Shown here in pieces: positions 22,501-32,999 of a stretch of 64,000 nt of DNA. A program made the position numbers and the translations under genes. The stretch lies in the NCBI GenBank assembly GCA_019722365.1, contig JADFUC010001453.1, positions 1,984,001-2,048,000 of the forward strand. Direction: 5' to 3'. The notes beneath the pieces are model-generated. The model worked only from the letters and a program-made list of their open reading frames with translations, ran no database searches and was not told the origin of the DNA. This stretch comes from Lithospermum erythrorhizon (Eukaryota > Streptophyta > Magnoliopsida > Boraginales > Boraginaceae). Positions within the stretch are counted from its first letter, which is position 1; each line of letters begins with the position of its first letter.

Positions 22501-24198
22501 AATTTTCAACGTCCTCGTCAATTCACAACACATCCCGAACTCATACCATATCCACGTAGATTCTAGAGGCTGGCTGTTACGGCCTCAAGAGCATGCCTCG
22601 CACTTCACACAAGATAACACTTGGCCTCAAGGCCCAGATAACTGCCTAATACCATTTCAGATCTTCCGCTCAACGGCCTAAGACATTATTGACTCAATGA
22701 CCGACCACAAACCACCACGGCCTTTCCAAAGACGCTTTGTCCTAGATTCACCCAGCACAAGACGCCTTTAACAAATTCGAAATTTTATAAGCATTTAGCT
22801 TCGAAGCAAGATGATCTCGCTGCATTTGTTAGCACTAATCAAATCTATCAAATCGCAAATTTCGTATCTAAGATTACACTTATCTATTTACTGATTTAAT
22901 TGAAAAAACATAGATGAAAAGCCGAAATTGGCTTCAAAGAACAATACGTCTCTACTAACAAATACCACTCACACTTCGATCTCATGGGCTATAAACACAA
23001 CAGATAAATAAACGACCGCAGTAAAAGTAAATAACTCGTAGACGGGATAACCTAGTTCAAGGCCGAGTTTCAGACTCACGCCTGTATAGCCTCACTCATG
23101 GTACTCTAATTATAATACGAAGAATTACAAAAAGAGTGCCTACACAAATATTCCACATCTTACGACGCCTAACTAACTCCTTCAATCTAAGCTTCTTCTA
23201 AGAAAGTTAGTGATCCATCTATCTTCTCTTCTCCCTCACAACATTCTCCCCAAATTGCTTCATCTGGGATAATAACTCCAACGAAGCCCTAACAATTATT
23301 ACAACAGTGTCATATAACTATCAGTATTAATACAAGATTGTACTTTCACACGAAAGAACTCCTCAGATCGAACACGAACAAACTTTTTCTCTATGAATAC
23401 AAGAATACTTTGTTGTAATAAAAATATTTCGATGACTTTCATTCTTGATATCAACGCCTTTATAAATAGAGGCCTTCTGCGCTGATCTTCACACAGAAAA
23501 GCCGCTTCGATTCGAAAGATCCACCACCTTACCATAAACATGTAGGCCCCATCATAACTCCAACACTCAGATTATCCCAATATCTCGATCTTCGCTTAGA
23601 ATATCTTTTTAAGATCTTCATTTATCATCACCCCTCAAACATGATCTTTATATACATATCGCCGAAAAAGGTTCTTTGCAGTCGGCATACCCTAAAACCG
23701 CTTGATCAAGCTGACACTCTATCAGTAGATAAGGGATAAAGCAACGCCGTCTACGCCAATCAAGCATGCATAACACAAACTTTAAAAACTCACATCCAAC
23801 AATCTACACATCAACAATGTATAACACATACGAGGTTTACTGCTGCTTTCAAAATATACGCATAAACATATAACATCATTCTAAAATCAATTTAATAAAA
23901 AGAGTAACATCAAAAACTTGATCCACTTGTGGGATGTGGGATGCATGTGGCCTAACCATTTGGTAATTCATGTATCATGTTATTTATTACCCTCAAATGT
24001 TCCTTTCCACAAGAAAATGATTTACCATTTATTTCTGACAGAATTTACCAGAATATATAATTCAAGAAAATGAATTTATTTCTGAAAGAATTTACCATGT
24101 AATCCACGAAAAAAAAAGTTGAGTGAGTTCAAAAAAATTGAACTGAATTCAACTATCGCCAAATAATTTTTCTTTTTTCTTTTGTTGATCATGAATTG
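22501..24198. repeat. decayed LTR-element DNA with a second, diverged LTR-like copy
   Basis: The segment about 22650-22870 repeats the 22254-22486 LTR-like segment in the same orientation but much diverged. Shared blocks include AGACGC-TTAACAA, GAAATTTT, AAGA-GATCTC and CACTAATCAAATCT in the same order. The rest, to 24.0 kb, has GC-richer islands and no legible gag or pol frame. It is best seen as nested, decayed retroelement sequence next to the GRAS gene. Confidence 0.35.
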
Positions 24199-24305
24199 TT
24201 TTTTTTTTTATAAAAAAATCCACCCACCGTCCCTTACAAATTTGCACCCGAACTGGGTGAATCCCAAGCTCACGAAGGACTTCTAACCACTGCACTATCT
24301 CGCTG
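24199..24305 (-). mobile_element. tRNA-derived SINE
   Basis: On the minus strand the element starts near CAGCGAGATAGTGCAGTGGT and carries TAGTGCAGTGG, a close match to the Pol III box A, then AGTTCGGGTGC about 35 bases later, a weaker box B. It ends in an A-rich tail (T run at 24199-24209). This layout and the size of about 105 bp fit a plant tRNA-derived SINE. It lies about 12 bases beyond the GRAS stop codon, so it is in that gene's 3' UTR or flank. A clean target duplication was not found. Confidence 0.6.
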
Positions 24306-24316
24306 ATGTTATCAAA

Positions 24317-25834
24317 TTATTGAACTTTCCAGGCAGTTGCAAGCATTATTGATCTCCCTTTCCAGCCAAGCAGAAGACAACCCTTTTCACTTGCTATAGT
24401 GTAACCATGAGAAGCAGCATAAGCAGATTGCAACATTGTCCTTATTTGAGCCAATGCATTCAACTTTTCAGGTTGAAAACCAGCGCGGCTTATTTGCCTA
24501 CGCCATTGATCAACCCTTTCGTGCCTCTCAAACCTATCCGATCCCTCATAAGCAACTATGTTTTGAATCTCCTGGGCAAAATGGAACTTCTCTATTTTCA
24601 TCCTCTCGATGCTCTCTCGTGCAAGACTAGCCTCCAACGAATCAAAAATGGCGGAATAGTAATGAAGTGACTCGAGGAATCTTCCTAGAAAGAAAGGTCC
24701 ATTGTGGTTCGCGTCTTGTTCCACCACTGTCATCAAGGCCGGAGTTAGTCTCTTTATCGCTTGAAGAATCATCTTAAGTGACCCTCTACTATCCTTGACA
24801 AACTTATGCAGATTCATGATACTGTTGACAAATAAAACCTCCCCTTCTCTTAATCCAAGATTTTCTTTTGTTAACAGAAAAGATGTCACAGGCTCTGCTA
24901 TAATACAGAACTCTACACGGACACCTAGCGAAGCAGCTTCATCGATTACTACCTTCATGCTGGATTCAAGCCCTGTGAGGACATCTTGTTCTTCATTTAT
25001 ACCTGTGATCCTGACAGATTTCGGTGCCCCCTTTGTTCTTGATGCCAAATTTCGTATCAAATTAGGCCACTGAAGACTGTGATGCATACCTAAGTCAATA
25101 ATATGCAAGAAATCTTTCTCCTTGGCTGCTTCAAAGATTGCATCATTAGCTGCCATGTATCCAAACGCGACAAATGGTGTTGCCGCGTGCAGAAAATGAA
25201 AAGCCTCCAGCCTTGCCTCTGTACTGATAGTCAAAGAATGATCTCTACTATTCTTGAATATCTCTTTGGTTTTCACATTATCCAGAAGGGATAATCTAGT
25301 CTTCAATCCCAATGCGAAGCAGTATGCTACTCTTTGCAATGGATCACCTGAATTGCTAACTGTATGCCAAATTTGATCTAACAAAGACTTAGCAAGTTGA
25401 GTATCTCTACAACCAACAGCCTCTGCACAAGCCAACAAGGAATGCACCAAGTGCAGCCCAGTATCTAACACATTGCAGCTCACCTCGGTTTCTGTCTCGG
25501 CCACCATTTCAGACAATGGAAGATCTTCATAAAACCGATCATCAGATACTTCTTGTTGATGATTCTGATCAAAGAATTCCTTATGTTGTTCAAATGGCTT
25601 GTCAGTTTCAATCTCATAGTATTCAGCATTGAGTAAACTGTCTACAAACTGAAGTTCCTCCTCTAAAGTGGAACATAATCTGGGAGATAGTAACTCCATC
25701 TGATCATCAAATATCTCCATTTCACCACCATTATCTGCCTCTTTTTCTAGGCTGATCCGGGCCTGGCAAAAGCGTCGAATCGCGAATTCTTGACTGAAAC
25801 TGTCTAGCAATGAAAATGTAAAACAACCATCCAT
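24317..25834 (-). CDS. GRAS-family transcriptional regulator, DELLA-related C-terminus
   Basis: One uninterrupted frame encodes 505 residues from MDGCFTFSLLDSFSQEF to a terminal SAW motif. The GRAS domain fills about residues 125-505: LHRI with HSLLACAEAVGCRDTQLAKS, the VHIID core HIIDLGMHHSLQWPNLIRNL, LHRII, then VEQDANHNGPFFLGRFLESL with HYYSAIFDSLEA, RNxVAYE-like QNIVAYEGSDRFERHERVDQ, and WKGRSIMLATAW at the end. The VEQDANHNG/LHYYS part resembles DELLA proteins, but the acidic N-terminus has no DELLA or TVHYNP motif, so it should not be a GA-degraded DELLA. It may belong to the RAD1-type or an RGL1-like GRAS subfamily; I cannot decide between them without a tree. GRAS proteins work in the nucleus as co-regulators. 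Absence of introns is usual for the family. Confidence 0.9.
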   Translation of the reverse strand: MDGCFTFSLLDSFSQEFAIRRFCQARISLEKEADNGGEMEIFDDQMELLSPRLCSTLEEELQFVDSLLNAEYYEIETDKPFEQHKEFFDQNHQQEVSDDRFYEDLPLSEMVAETETEVSCNVLDTGLHLVHSLLACAEAVGCRDTQLAKSLLDQIWHTVSNSGDPLQRVAYCFALGLKTRLSLLDNVKTKEIFKNSRDHSLTISTEARLEAFHFLHAATPFVAFGYMAANDAIFEAAKEKDFLHIIDLGMHHSLQWPNLIRNLASRTKGAPKSVRITGINEEQDVLTGLESSMKVVIDEAASLGVRVEFCIIAEPVTSFLLTKENLGLREGEVLFVNSIMNLHKFVKDSRGSLKMILQAIKRLTPALMTVVEQDANHNGPFFLGRFLESLHYYSAIFDSLEASLARESIERMKIEKFHFAQEIQNIVAYEGSDRFERHERVDQWRRQISRAGFQPEKLNALAQIRTMLQSAYAASHGYTIASEKGCLLLGWKGRSIMLATAWKVQ

Positions 25835-28800
25835 GGTTTCAAGAGATTTGATTTTGTAGAATGTGAGTTAGAAATGAGGTTAATTATAGAATTGCTTTCG
25901 ATATTATTTTCTTGAAAAAATAAAATGGACTGCTTTCCTTTTATCAAATTGTTAGTTGATCAAGAATATTTCTCCTTGTTCTTAAGGAAGGAGTACAAAT
26001 TTTTTCTTGTGACTAATTTATTTTATTAATCCTTACCTCCACCAACTATAAGCATGGAAACAACCAATTAACGTTAAGGATCCTCAAAAGAAGTAAATAA
26101 AAAATTCCCCATTAAATGATTGGGGTAATGTTAGGTGACTTCCAAGTTTTGACAAATAATGCTTGCAATATTGAACGTTCTAATTATATGGTCTTTTCAG
26201 ATTGTTCTTCAATGTTCTCTCTGAAACTGTAAATGTGTAAAACATACACATGCAATTTTTAATCCATAAAAAATAAAATTGACTTTTTAGCCTCAAGACT
26301 TTGGCATTGAACGGGGATAACTTATACGTCATGCAGCTCACCTACTTACCAGAATTAGTTGGATTGTTTTTCTTAAAGAATTAGTGGTTTTCCCATTTTA
26401 TCCTCGAAACTAAAATTAATTGATAGTTCAGGAAAATCATCCCCTTAAAGTAGAATTAGTTGGGTCTACTTGTCCATCTAAATTTTAATAAATAATTCTT
26501 CATTTTTATAGCTTATCGCTTAAATAAAAGTTAATTATTTTTTTATAAATTGCTGCTTTTAAAGATAATAAATATCATTTTACATTTTTAATCGCATTTT
26601 TACAAACGATATCAAGCTTCAATCATCATTAATCTATATTTTCAATGACTTCACTTTTTTATTTTCCTTAATTTACGCTAAGAATCGCCGTTAAAACGAT
26701 AATTAAAAACCGAGGAAGTATGTAGTATTTCAACATTATGGACACATAAATGTAATGTTTTAGTTAATCGAAATATTACTCAAGAAATTCATCCGTGCAA
26801 CAACTACATTAATGTTCTTTATGAATGTGTACTAAGAAAGCGGTAACAAGTTCAATGAGGGCTACATACTAAAAAAATATTGCACTAAACAAATCTTCAA
26901 CCTAAAAAATAAACGAACCATTATTATTATCATTATTTTTAATAAAATCCATTGTTCAAATAAGGTCTTATTCAAATGAATTAAGACTCCATAGATTTAA
27001 TCTAGTTGTCCAAATATACTCCATTGTTCTCATTTAGTGAAATCATAGTCCAATGGGATTGTAGAAATGCTAACAATGCTCTTAATTTGTATGCCGGCAA
27101 TTAGAAGAAGCAAATGAAGTCCATGAACTACTACTTGTGTAATTGTGTTATTCTGTTTGTCATAATCTAACATTGGTAAATATAGTCATTACCAAAGCAA
27201 TGCGACATAGAATCGAGGTGGCTCGGGAACCTGAATGATTCATATAAATTTATATTTTCATCAATCGGTAAATTCGAAGTATTTTTTAGCCAGATCTGAG
27301 GAACTGTAGCTATTGTAATTGCCTGTAATTGATAATAAGACATACTTTTGTCCTCATAATTAACGATATTACAATTTGCATATTTATTTTTGGATTAATT
27401 AAGAAATAATGTTCTTAATTCCACAAGAATAAGATTGTATATGTATTATCCGATCTCTTTCCTCTTTTCTTTCTGCCTCTCCCTCTCTCCCTATTTATGT
27501 ATTACCACTTTAAGTGACATTTCCTACTGCTATATCGCAATCACATTTACTATTCGATCTCTTCCCCTCTTCCTCCCCTCTCCTCCCCTACCCATTAGAT
27601 AATAAGTTATATCAGAATTATTTATGTACTATCTCGATCTAATTCCTCTTTCCCTCCCCCCTCTCCTCCCTACCTAGGAGTAACTCTTTAGTTTAAACAT
27701 TCACGTAGATAATAAACGATATCAAGAATTCTGTAGATTTAAAATGGATAATGTTCCCCCCACACATCTAGTGTGCAGCAGGCAAATGTTATGCCGGGAG
27801 CAGCCGGGCCTCGCCAGTTCCACTAAGTCCCAACTCCTGGACCTTTTTATTTTTGAAATACAGAGGTCGGGAGATGTCGGTTGTCTTTATGTCCCTACCC
27901 GGCCCCGACTGCTCCGACGCCAGTTCCGAAGACTCCATTTTTTCGACACACGCCTTCAGTTCTCAAAGAAGTTACCTGCATTCAGAGGCTTTGTTACCTA
28001 TAAATATGGGTGATGCTTTCCATGAAGTTTTATTTATCACACAAAAATACTTCAGATTCATCCTAGAATAATATTAGTCTTTAATATTATCAAGAATATA
28101 ATTTTTTGTTTCAATAACTTAGAGCTTTTATCTTGGGCTCGATAGAGCCTTTGCTATTGAGATTTTCTACCAGAGTAAGAAAAATACTCAACATGATTAT
28201 AAATTTAGCCAGTAGAGGCTTAGAACGATCTTCCTGGGCCATACGACTCGCAGCCAGCCAACAAGACGTATCTTCATATCGGCGTAACCCCAGATAAATT
28301 CCGCGCTAAGGTTCGCTTATTTCGACATTTAAATTTCTCACATTTTTATCGATCGTTTTCAAACTCCCTGGTAAATTTGCGTCTTAAATCCTAACATCTA
28401 AACTTTTCATCAAGGCATCAAGCCTAAGTTTTTTATTAATTTGGGAGCAAATAGGACATTTTAAGGTTTACGGATGGTTGAGTGTTGGCTGTTGGGTAAC
28501 GTTGTTCGACCAACCATGAATTGCAAATAGAATGACAATTTTTAACAATTACATTATGTCTACTTCTCAAACGGGAATGATACGAGAAGTAGAATGACAA
28601 TTTTTACCTTGAGATACAGTCATGTAAAAGTGGCCCAAAAGTTTATGTTTGTTTAATGTCACTATTTCGATAATTTCATTTTCAGAAGTATTCCATTTGA
28701 CCAAAAAAAGAAGAAGATAAAAATAGTATTTTAAATTAAATTGACTGAAACATAAATGATCAAATAGTTATATAAGATCATTTTTACCTTAATATCATAT

Positions 28801-29764
28801 AATCTGACGTATCAATCTAAATACTCATCTGTTTTGTTTGAACCATTTACATTCAAATAATATGTACAAGAATGACAAGTTATTTTATGTTTAAAAATAT
28901 TTTTCACACTAGTGAAATATTATCAATTAAATATTCTATACATTTTTCCAATTATTATTTTACATTATCGAAGTCAATCGTTACTATTACATTTATGAAA
29001 AAAGTCAAGATATTGCCTTCAAATACAAATAAAGAAGATTATATCGATGCTTTATTTATAGTCGAGATATTGTATTCATTTTCTTTAATGGAATGAGTAA
29101 GTAATCATAAATACGGAGTAATAATTTCACTTCTCACACAAAGTTTAATACACATCCAATTTCGTTTCTTTCCCTTTATTTTTCATCATTTCCCTATTTA
29201 AAATTGGTCAAATATAACTTAATATTCATATTTTCGAAGAAAATAAAAATCCCTGCAATATGGGAATTAGGTGGTAGTTCTTCCCTAATCATTTGTGCTG
29301 GGCCCACATTAGAATGTCCTTATGCATAAATGATAAGCAATTCGGTGGTTTTTCAGGGACTCTATTATCTCTGAGTTAGTTATACACAATACTGAAAAAC
29401 AGTAGTAGCTGACTGAAATGAATTATTTTGCCCCTATTTGTATGTAATAGTTGAACAGAAATTATGATCAGGGGGTAAAATAGTCATTTCAGTGATAAAA
29501 ACACTATTTGGGGTGTGTATATTTTATCTATTATCTCCATAATAATTCTCTTTATATTTTCCTTCTTTACACAGCTTCAGCAACAATGACTGTTATTAAA
29601 TATAAATATATAATGATATAAATTTGCAATACATCCTTTTTTTTTTTCAATAAAATCCAAACTTTCAATTCTATTCTTCTTTTTGCTTTAGCTCCATCAT
29701 TATTTAACCTCTTGATTCATAATTTAATTCAAACTTTGAGATTAAAATTGAAGAATTTAGAAAA
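25835..29764. other. intergenic between GRAS and SDR genes
   Basis: No gene is recognised in this 3.9 kb. Notable parts are a pyrimidine-rich stretch at 27440-27690 with three imperfect copies of a CGATCTCTTCC-containing unit, a GC-richer block at 27740-28330 without known coding content, and a MITE-like inverted repeat at 29412-29493. The remainder is AT-rich. Confidence 0.4.
29412..29493. repeat. short inverted repeat, MITE-like
   Basis: Two 24-base arms (29412-29435 and 29470-29493) face each other across a 34-base loop. The left arm begins ACTGAAATGA and the right arm ends TCATTTCAGT; the inner parts are TATTTTGCCCCT and AGGGGGTAAAATA. The same internal motif pair occurs in the MITE inside the first intron of the SDR gene just downstream, which suggests one element family. 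Confidence 0.6.
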
Positions 29765-32447
29765 ATGGAGTCACCATACAAAGCAAATATTCTGGAGGGG
29801 AAAGTGGCACTGTTAACAGGAGGTGGATCAGGAATTGGGTTTGAGATTTCAACTCAATTTGGCAAACATGGTGCCTCCATTGCCATCATGGGCCGTCGCA
29901 AGAACGTCCTTGATGCTGCTGTCTCCTCCCTTCAATCCCTTGGTATTCAGGTAATTACCCTCCATTAATATCATTTCACGTGTTTTTTTATTTTGTTAAA
30001 TTAACTGTTACAATCGAACAATACACATGTCATAATTTTAAAGAAATGAAGTCTCTTTGTCCCTCTATGACATAAAAGCACACCGGAACAGTAAGAAAAA
30101 AAAACACTTCTCCCTGTTATACATGGCTGCTGCTAAAAGCACACCGGAACTGTAAAAAAATAAATGAAATGACTATTTTGCCCCTAAATAACACTTCTCA
30201 AACACTACACTTACAAATAGGGGGACTAAAATAGTAATTTCACCCCTGTTTTTTACTATTATGTGTGCTTTTAGCAGCCATGTATAACAGGGTAAGATGA
30301 ATACAATCCAACCCCTTTCCCCGCTTAGGCAGGAGCTTGTTAGAGGCCCCGGGGCATGTTGTTGTTGTGTAGTATCGATTTATGCTTTTCTTCAGTATTA
30401 TCTTGCATTTTTTGGAGTACATGTTTATTGCTAGATTGGATTCCATAAATTTTTCAATTGTTGGGAGTACATGATTATTGCTGGATTAGACAGACATAAA
30501 TTTTGTGAACAAGGAGTGGAGAAAACGGTAGTCATCATATAAATGACATAGAAACAACTTGACAACTTCAGGCAGTTGGCTTTGAGGGGGATGTTCGTAA
30601 ACAAGAGGATGCAAGGAGAGTTGTCGAATCTACTGTCAAGCATTTTGGGAAGCTCGACATTCTTGTCAATGCTGCCGCTGGAAATTTTCTTGTGTCGCCA
30701 GAAGATTTGTCACCTAATGGATTCAAAACAGGTTTGAATTATTTATTTCCTGTTCTTTTATTTGATTTCTTTCTCTTTCTCCCATTTGGGTGAAGAGCAA
30801 GTGAGCTCAGGTGGTATTTCATGCAAAAGCAAGGAATTTTGACCTTCGGAATCAGGACAGCCTTTTACCTGAATGCCTTTGCATTTATGTTTGCAGTGAT
30901 GGATATTGATTCTGTTGGTACATTCACAATGTGCCATGAAGCCCTTGAGTATCTTAAGAAAGGAGGGCAGGGTAGGAGCTCATCTAGTGGAGGAATGATA
31001 CTGAACATAAGCGCGACATTGCACTACACTGCCTCATGGTATCAAATCCATGTTTCTGCTGCAAAGGTTAGTGATGCTCATGCGTTCTTTAATAAATCTT
31101 TTATCAATTTTATAAATTTACCACAAAACAATTCTGTACATCAGGCAGCTGTTGATGCACTTACAAGAAATTTGGCTCTGGAGTGGGGCACCGACTATGA
31201 CATCAGAGTAAATGGAATTGCACCAGGACCAATAGGCGATACTACTGGCATGCGTAAACTTGCACCTGATGAGATGAATGCCAAATTCAGGGATTATATG
31301 CCCCTGTACAAACTGGGAGAGAAGTGGGATATAGCCATGGCAGCTCTTTACCTGGCATCAGAAGCTGGTTAGTATGAATAGTATCTGGTCTATATTTCTC
31401 ATATTTCCTCTCTTCGGAGGAATCACTGGTGAAGACATCACCTGCATCTAAAAATAGGACAGGTTATATACCTGCTGTTTTTTTTATAAATAAAACTGCG
31501 TTTATTGAATCAGAAAGTGTTTACAAGTATAAGTCATGCATACGCGGCATACCGCACATACCTGCTGTTTCGAAGTAGGCAACAACCGTACTTATTTCCT
31601 TAAAACAGACTTGAGTAACTTGTTCACTGATTTTTCCTTGGTTTCACACTCCAAATAACTTGATACTTCTTAGTCCTCTTCTTTTTTCTCAAATATTTTT
31701 TAATAAATACATTAACACGAGCATGTAAACATGGTACAAATGTATCCAGCTTGACTTGAAACAATGTTTTAGTGAACTTACATGTAGTATAGAAAACTTT
31801 TTACTCCAACAGCTAGCCTTATGTTATGTCTACTCTAACATTTATTCACCGGGTTTATATTCTAATACCTATCACACAACTCTACCATACTTTTGTCTTA
31901 ACACTGCATGACCTTAGAAGTGTCCAAGAGATACACGAGTGCACATCTTGAACATAAATATCTTTTGGAATTAGTCATAGTTAAAATACAACGCAATTCC
32001 AGTATCAGTGTCTGAAATTTCATTACCCTGAAATTTTAGACTTTAGTATATTTGATCGCCACTTTGTTATGGCATAACGGAAATTTCAGATGTGCATATT
32101 ATTCAATTTCTGAAATAAGTTTTGGGAGCCTTTTGAGACCTCTGTTTGATAAATGCTTCAGGGAGGGTGTGTGCATGTGTGTGTTTGTTAGCAGCACTAG
32201 TTTCAGTAGTTTGCATGCGGGCGAGTCTTACAATTTATTAATCCTAGTAATCGCTTGAGAGGTTCCTGACTACATAAGTTGACCAGAAGCTGGCAAGTAT
32301 GTCAATGGGACCACACTTGTGGTGGACGGAGGACTTTGGTTGAGTCGACCTCGCCATCTGCCCAAAGATGTTGTGAAGCAGCTATCACGAGCAGTAGAGA
32401 CGAAGGCAAGAGCCGCACAGGTTGGAGTTCCTGCTAGCAAGTTGTGA
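29765..32447 (+). CDS. SDRB: peroxisomal 2,4-dienoyl-CoA reductase-like SDR
   Basis: Five exons, 29765-29950, 30572-30731, 30897-31066, 31145-31367 and about 32287-32447, join in frame to 299 residues. The Rossmann start LTGGGSGIGFEI binds NADP, NAAAGNFL and NISATLHYTASWYQIHVSAA with the following Lys form the active-site region, and APGPIG closes the cofactor site. The protein ends in SKL, a canonical type 1 peroxisomal signal. Arabidopsis SDRb (At3g12800) matches along the whole length as recalled. The enzyme reduces 2,4-dienoyl-CoA so that unsaturated fatty acids can finish beta-oxidation. The last acceptor is ambiguous: CAG before 32287 or AAG before 32290 both keep frame and differ by one residue. 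Introns 1 and 4 carry transposon insertions that leave the exons intact. Confidence 0.92.
30112..30292. mobile_element. MITE in intron 1 of the SDR gene
   Basis: Terminal arms of about 30 bases at 30112-30144 and 30263-30292 are inverted copies. The outer ends read CCCTGTTATACATGGCTGCT and the inverse, and the left arm has an extra GCT. Inside, GAAATGACTATTTTGCCCCT and AGGGGGACTAAAATAGTA form a second inverted pair. The element is 181 bp and non-coding. No clear target duplication is visible, so the superfamily is open. A partial direct repeat of AAAAGCACACCGGAAC also lies just before the left arm. Confidence 0.75.
31468..31570 (-). mobile_element. truncated retroposon with 13-bp target-site duplication
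   Basis: A 77-bp insert (31481-31557) is flanked by perfect 13-bp direct repeats ATACCTGCTGTTT at 31468-31480 and 31558-31570. On the minus strand the insert ends in an A-rich tail after AATAAACGCAG. A long target duplication plus an A tail is the mark of LINE-machinery insertion. The body is too short to name and is probably a 5'-truncated LINE end. It lies in intron 4 of the SDR gene. Confidence 0.7.
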
Positions 32448-32999
32448 CTTGATATGTTTGATGGCTTCTCTTTTTCAACGTGCTAGAAGTGACAATTAAT
32501 CATATTTGTTGCTGGGAAGTCTTAGAAACCACCTAAAACCTCTCATCGAGTTTTCTACTGAACTCACCAAAATCGTGGTATTATTAGCTAAAAATGATTG
32601 ACCTAATGTCAATTAAATAGTAATATGGTTGGAGTCTGCCTTTGGTTTGTAAAAGCATAGAAATATCGTGAACATTCAAACAGTCGGACCTGAACAAATA
32701 CATGAAATAATTGTTTAGAATATAATTACAATTTTACAAACTTTGTATATAACCCACAACATATAGCAATAATTTCTTGCACTAGCTAAAAGTCACACAA
32801 CTTCCTTAGTATTCCAGTTCCCTGATAGGATTAAGGAAATTTGAAAGAATAACAGTTTGAGCCCCAAAGTGCAAATTTCTACTGCATCAAACACTCAACT
32901 GCATGAGTTTTTATACAATCTACAAAGAGTAAGATAGCAAGAGTGACCAATTCTAACTGAGCAGATAAGTTGGAACCTAAATTAGTCCAATGCTACCAT
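32448..32999. other. convergent 3' flanks of SDR and patellin genes
   Basis: The two genes point towards each other across this 0.55 kb, which must hold both 3' UTRs and ends. It is AT-rich and I see no other element. Confidence 0.5.

Noticed and set aside
27744..28071. Overlapping 72- and 89-residue frames in a GC-richer block
   Set aside because: No start context, no recognised motif and no splice partner; the two frames conflict with each other.
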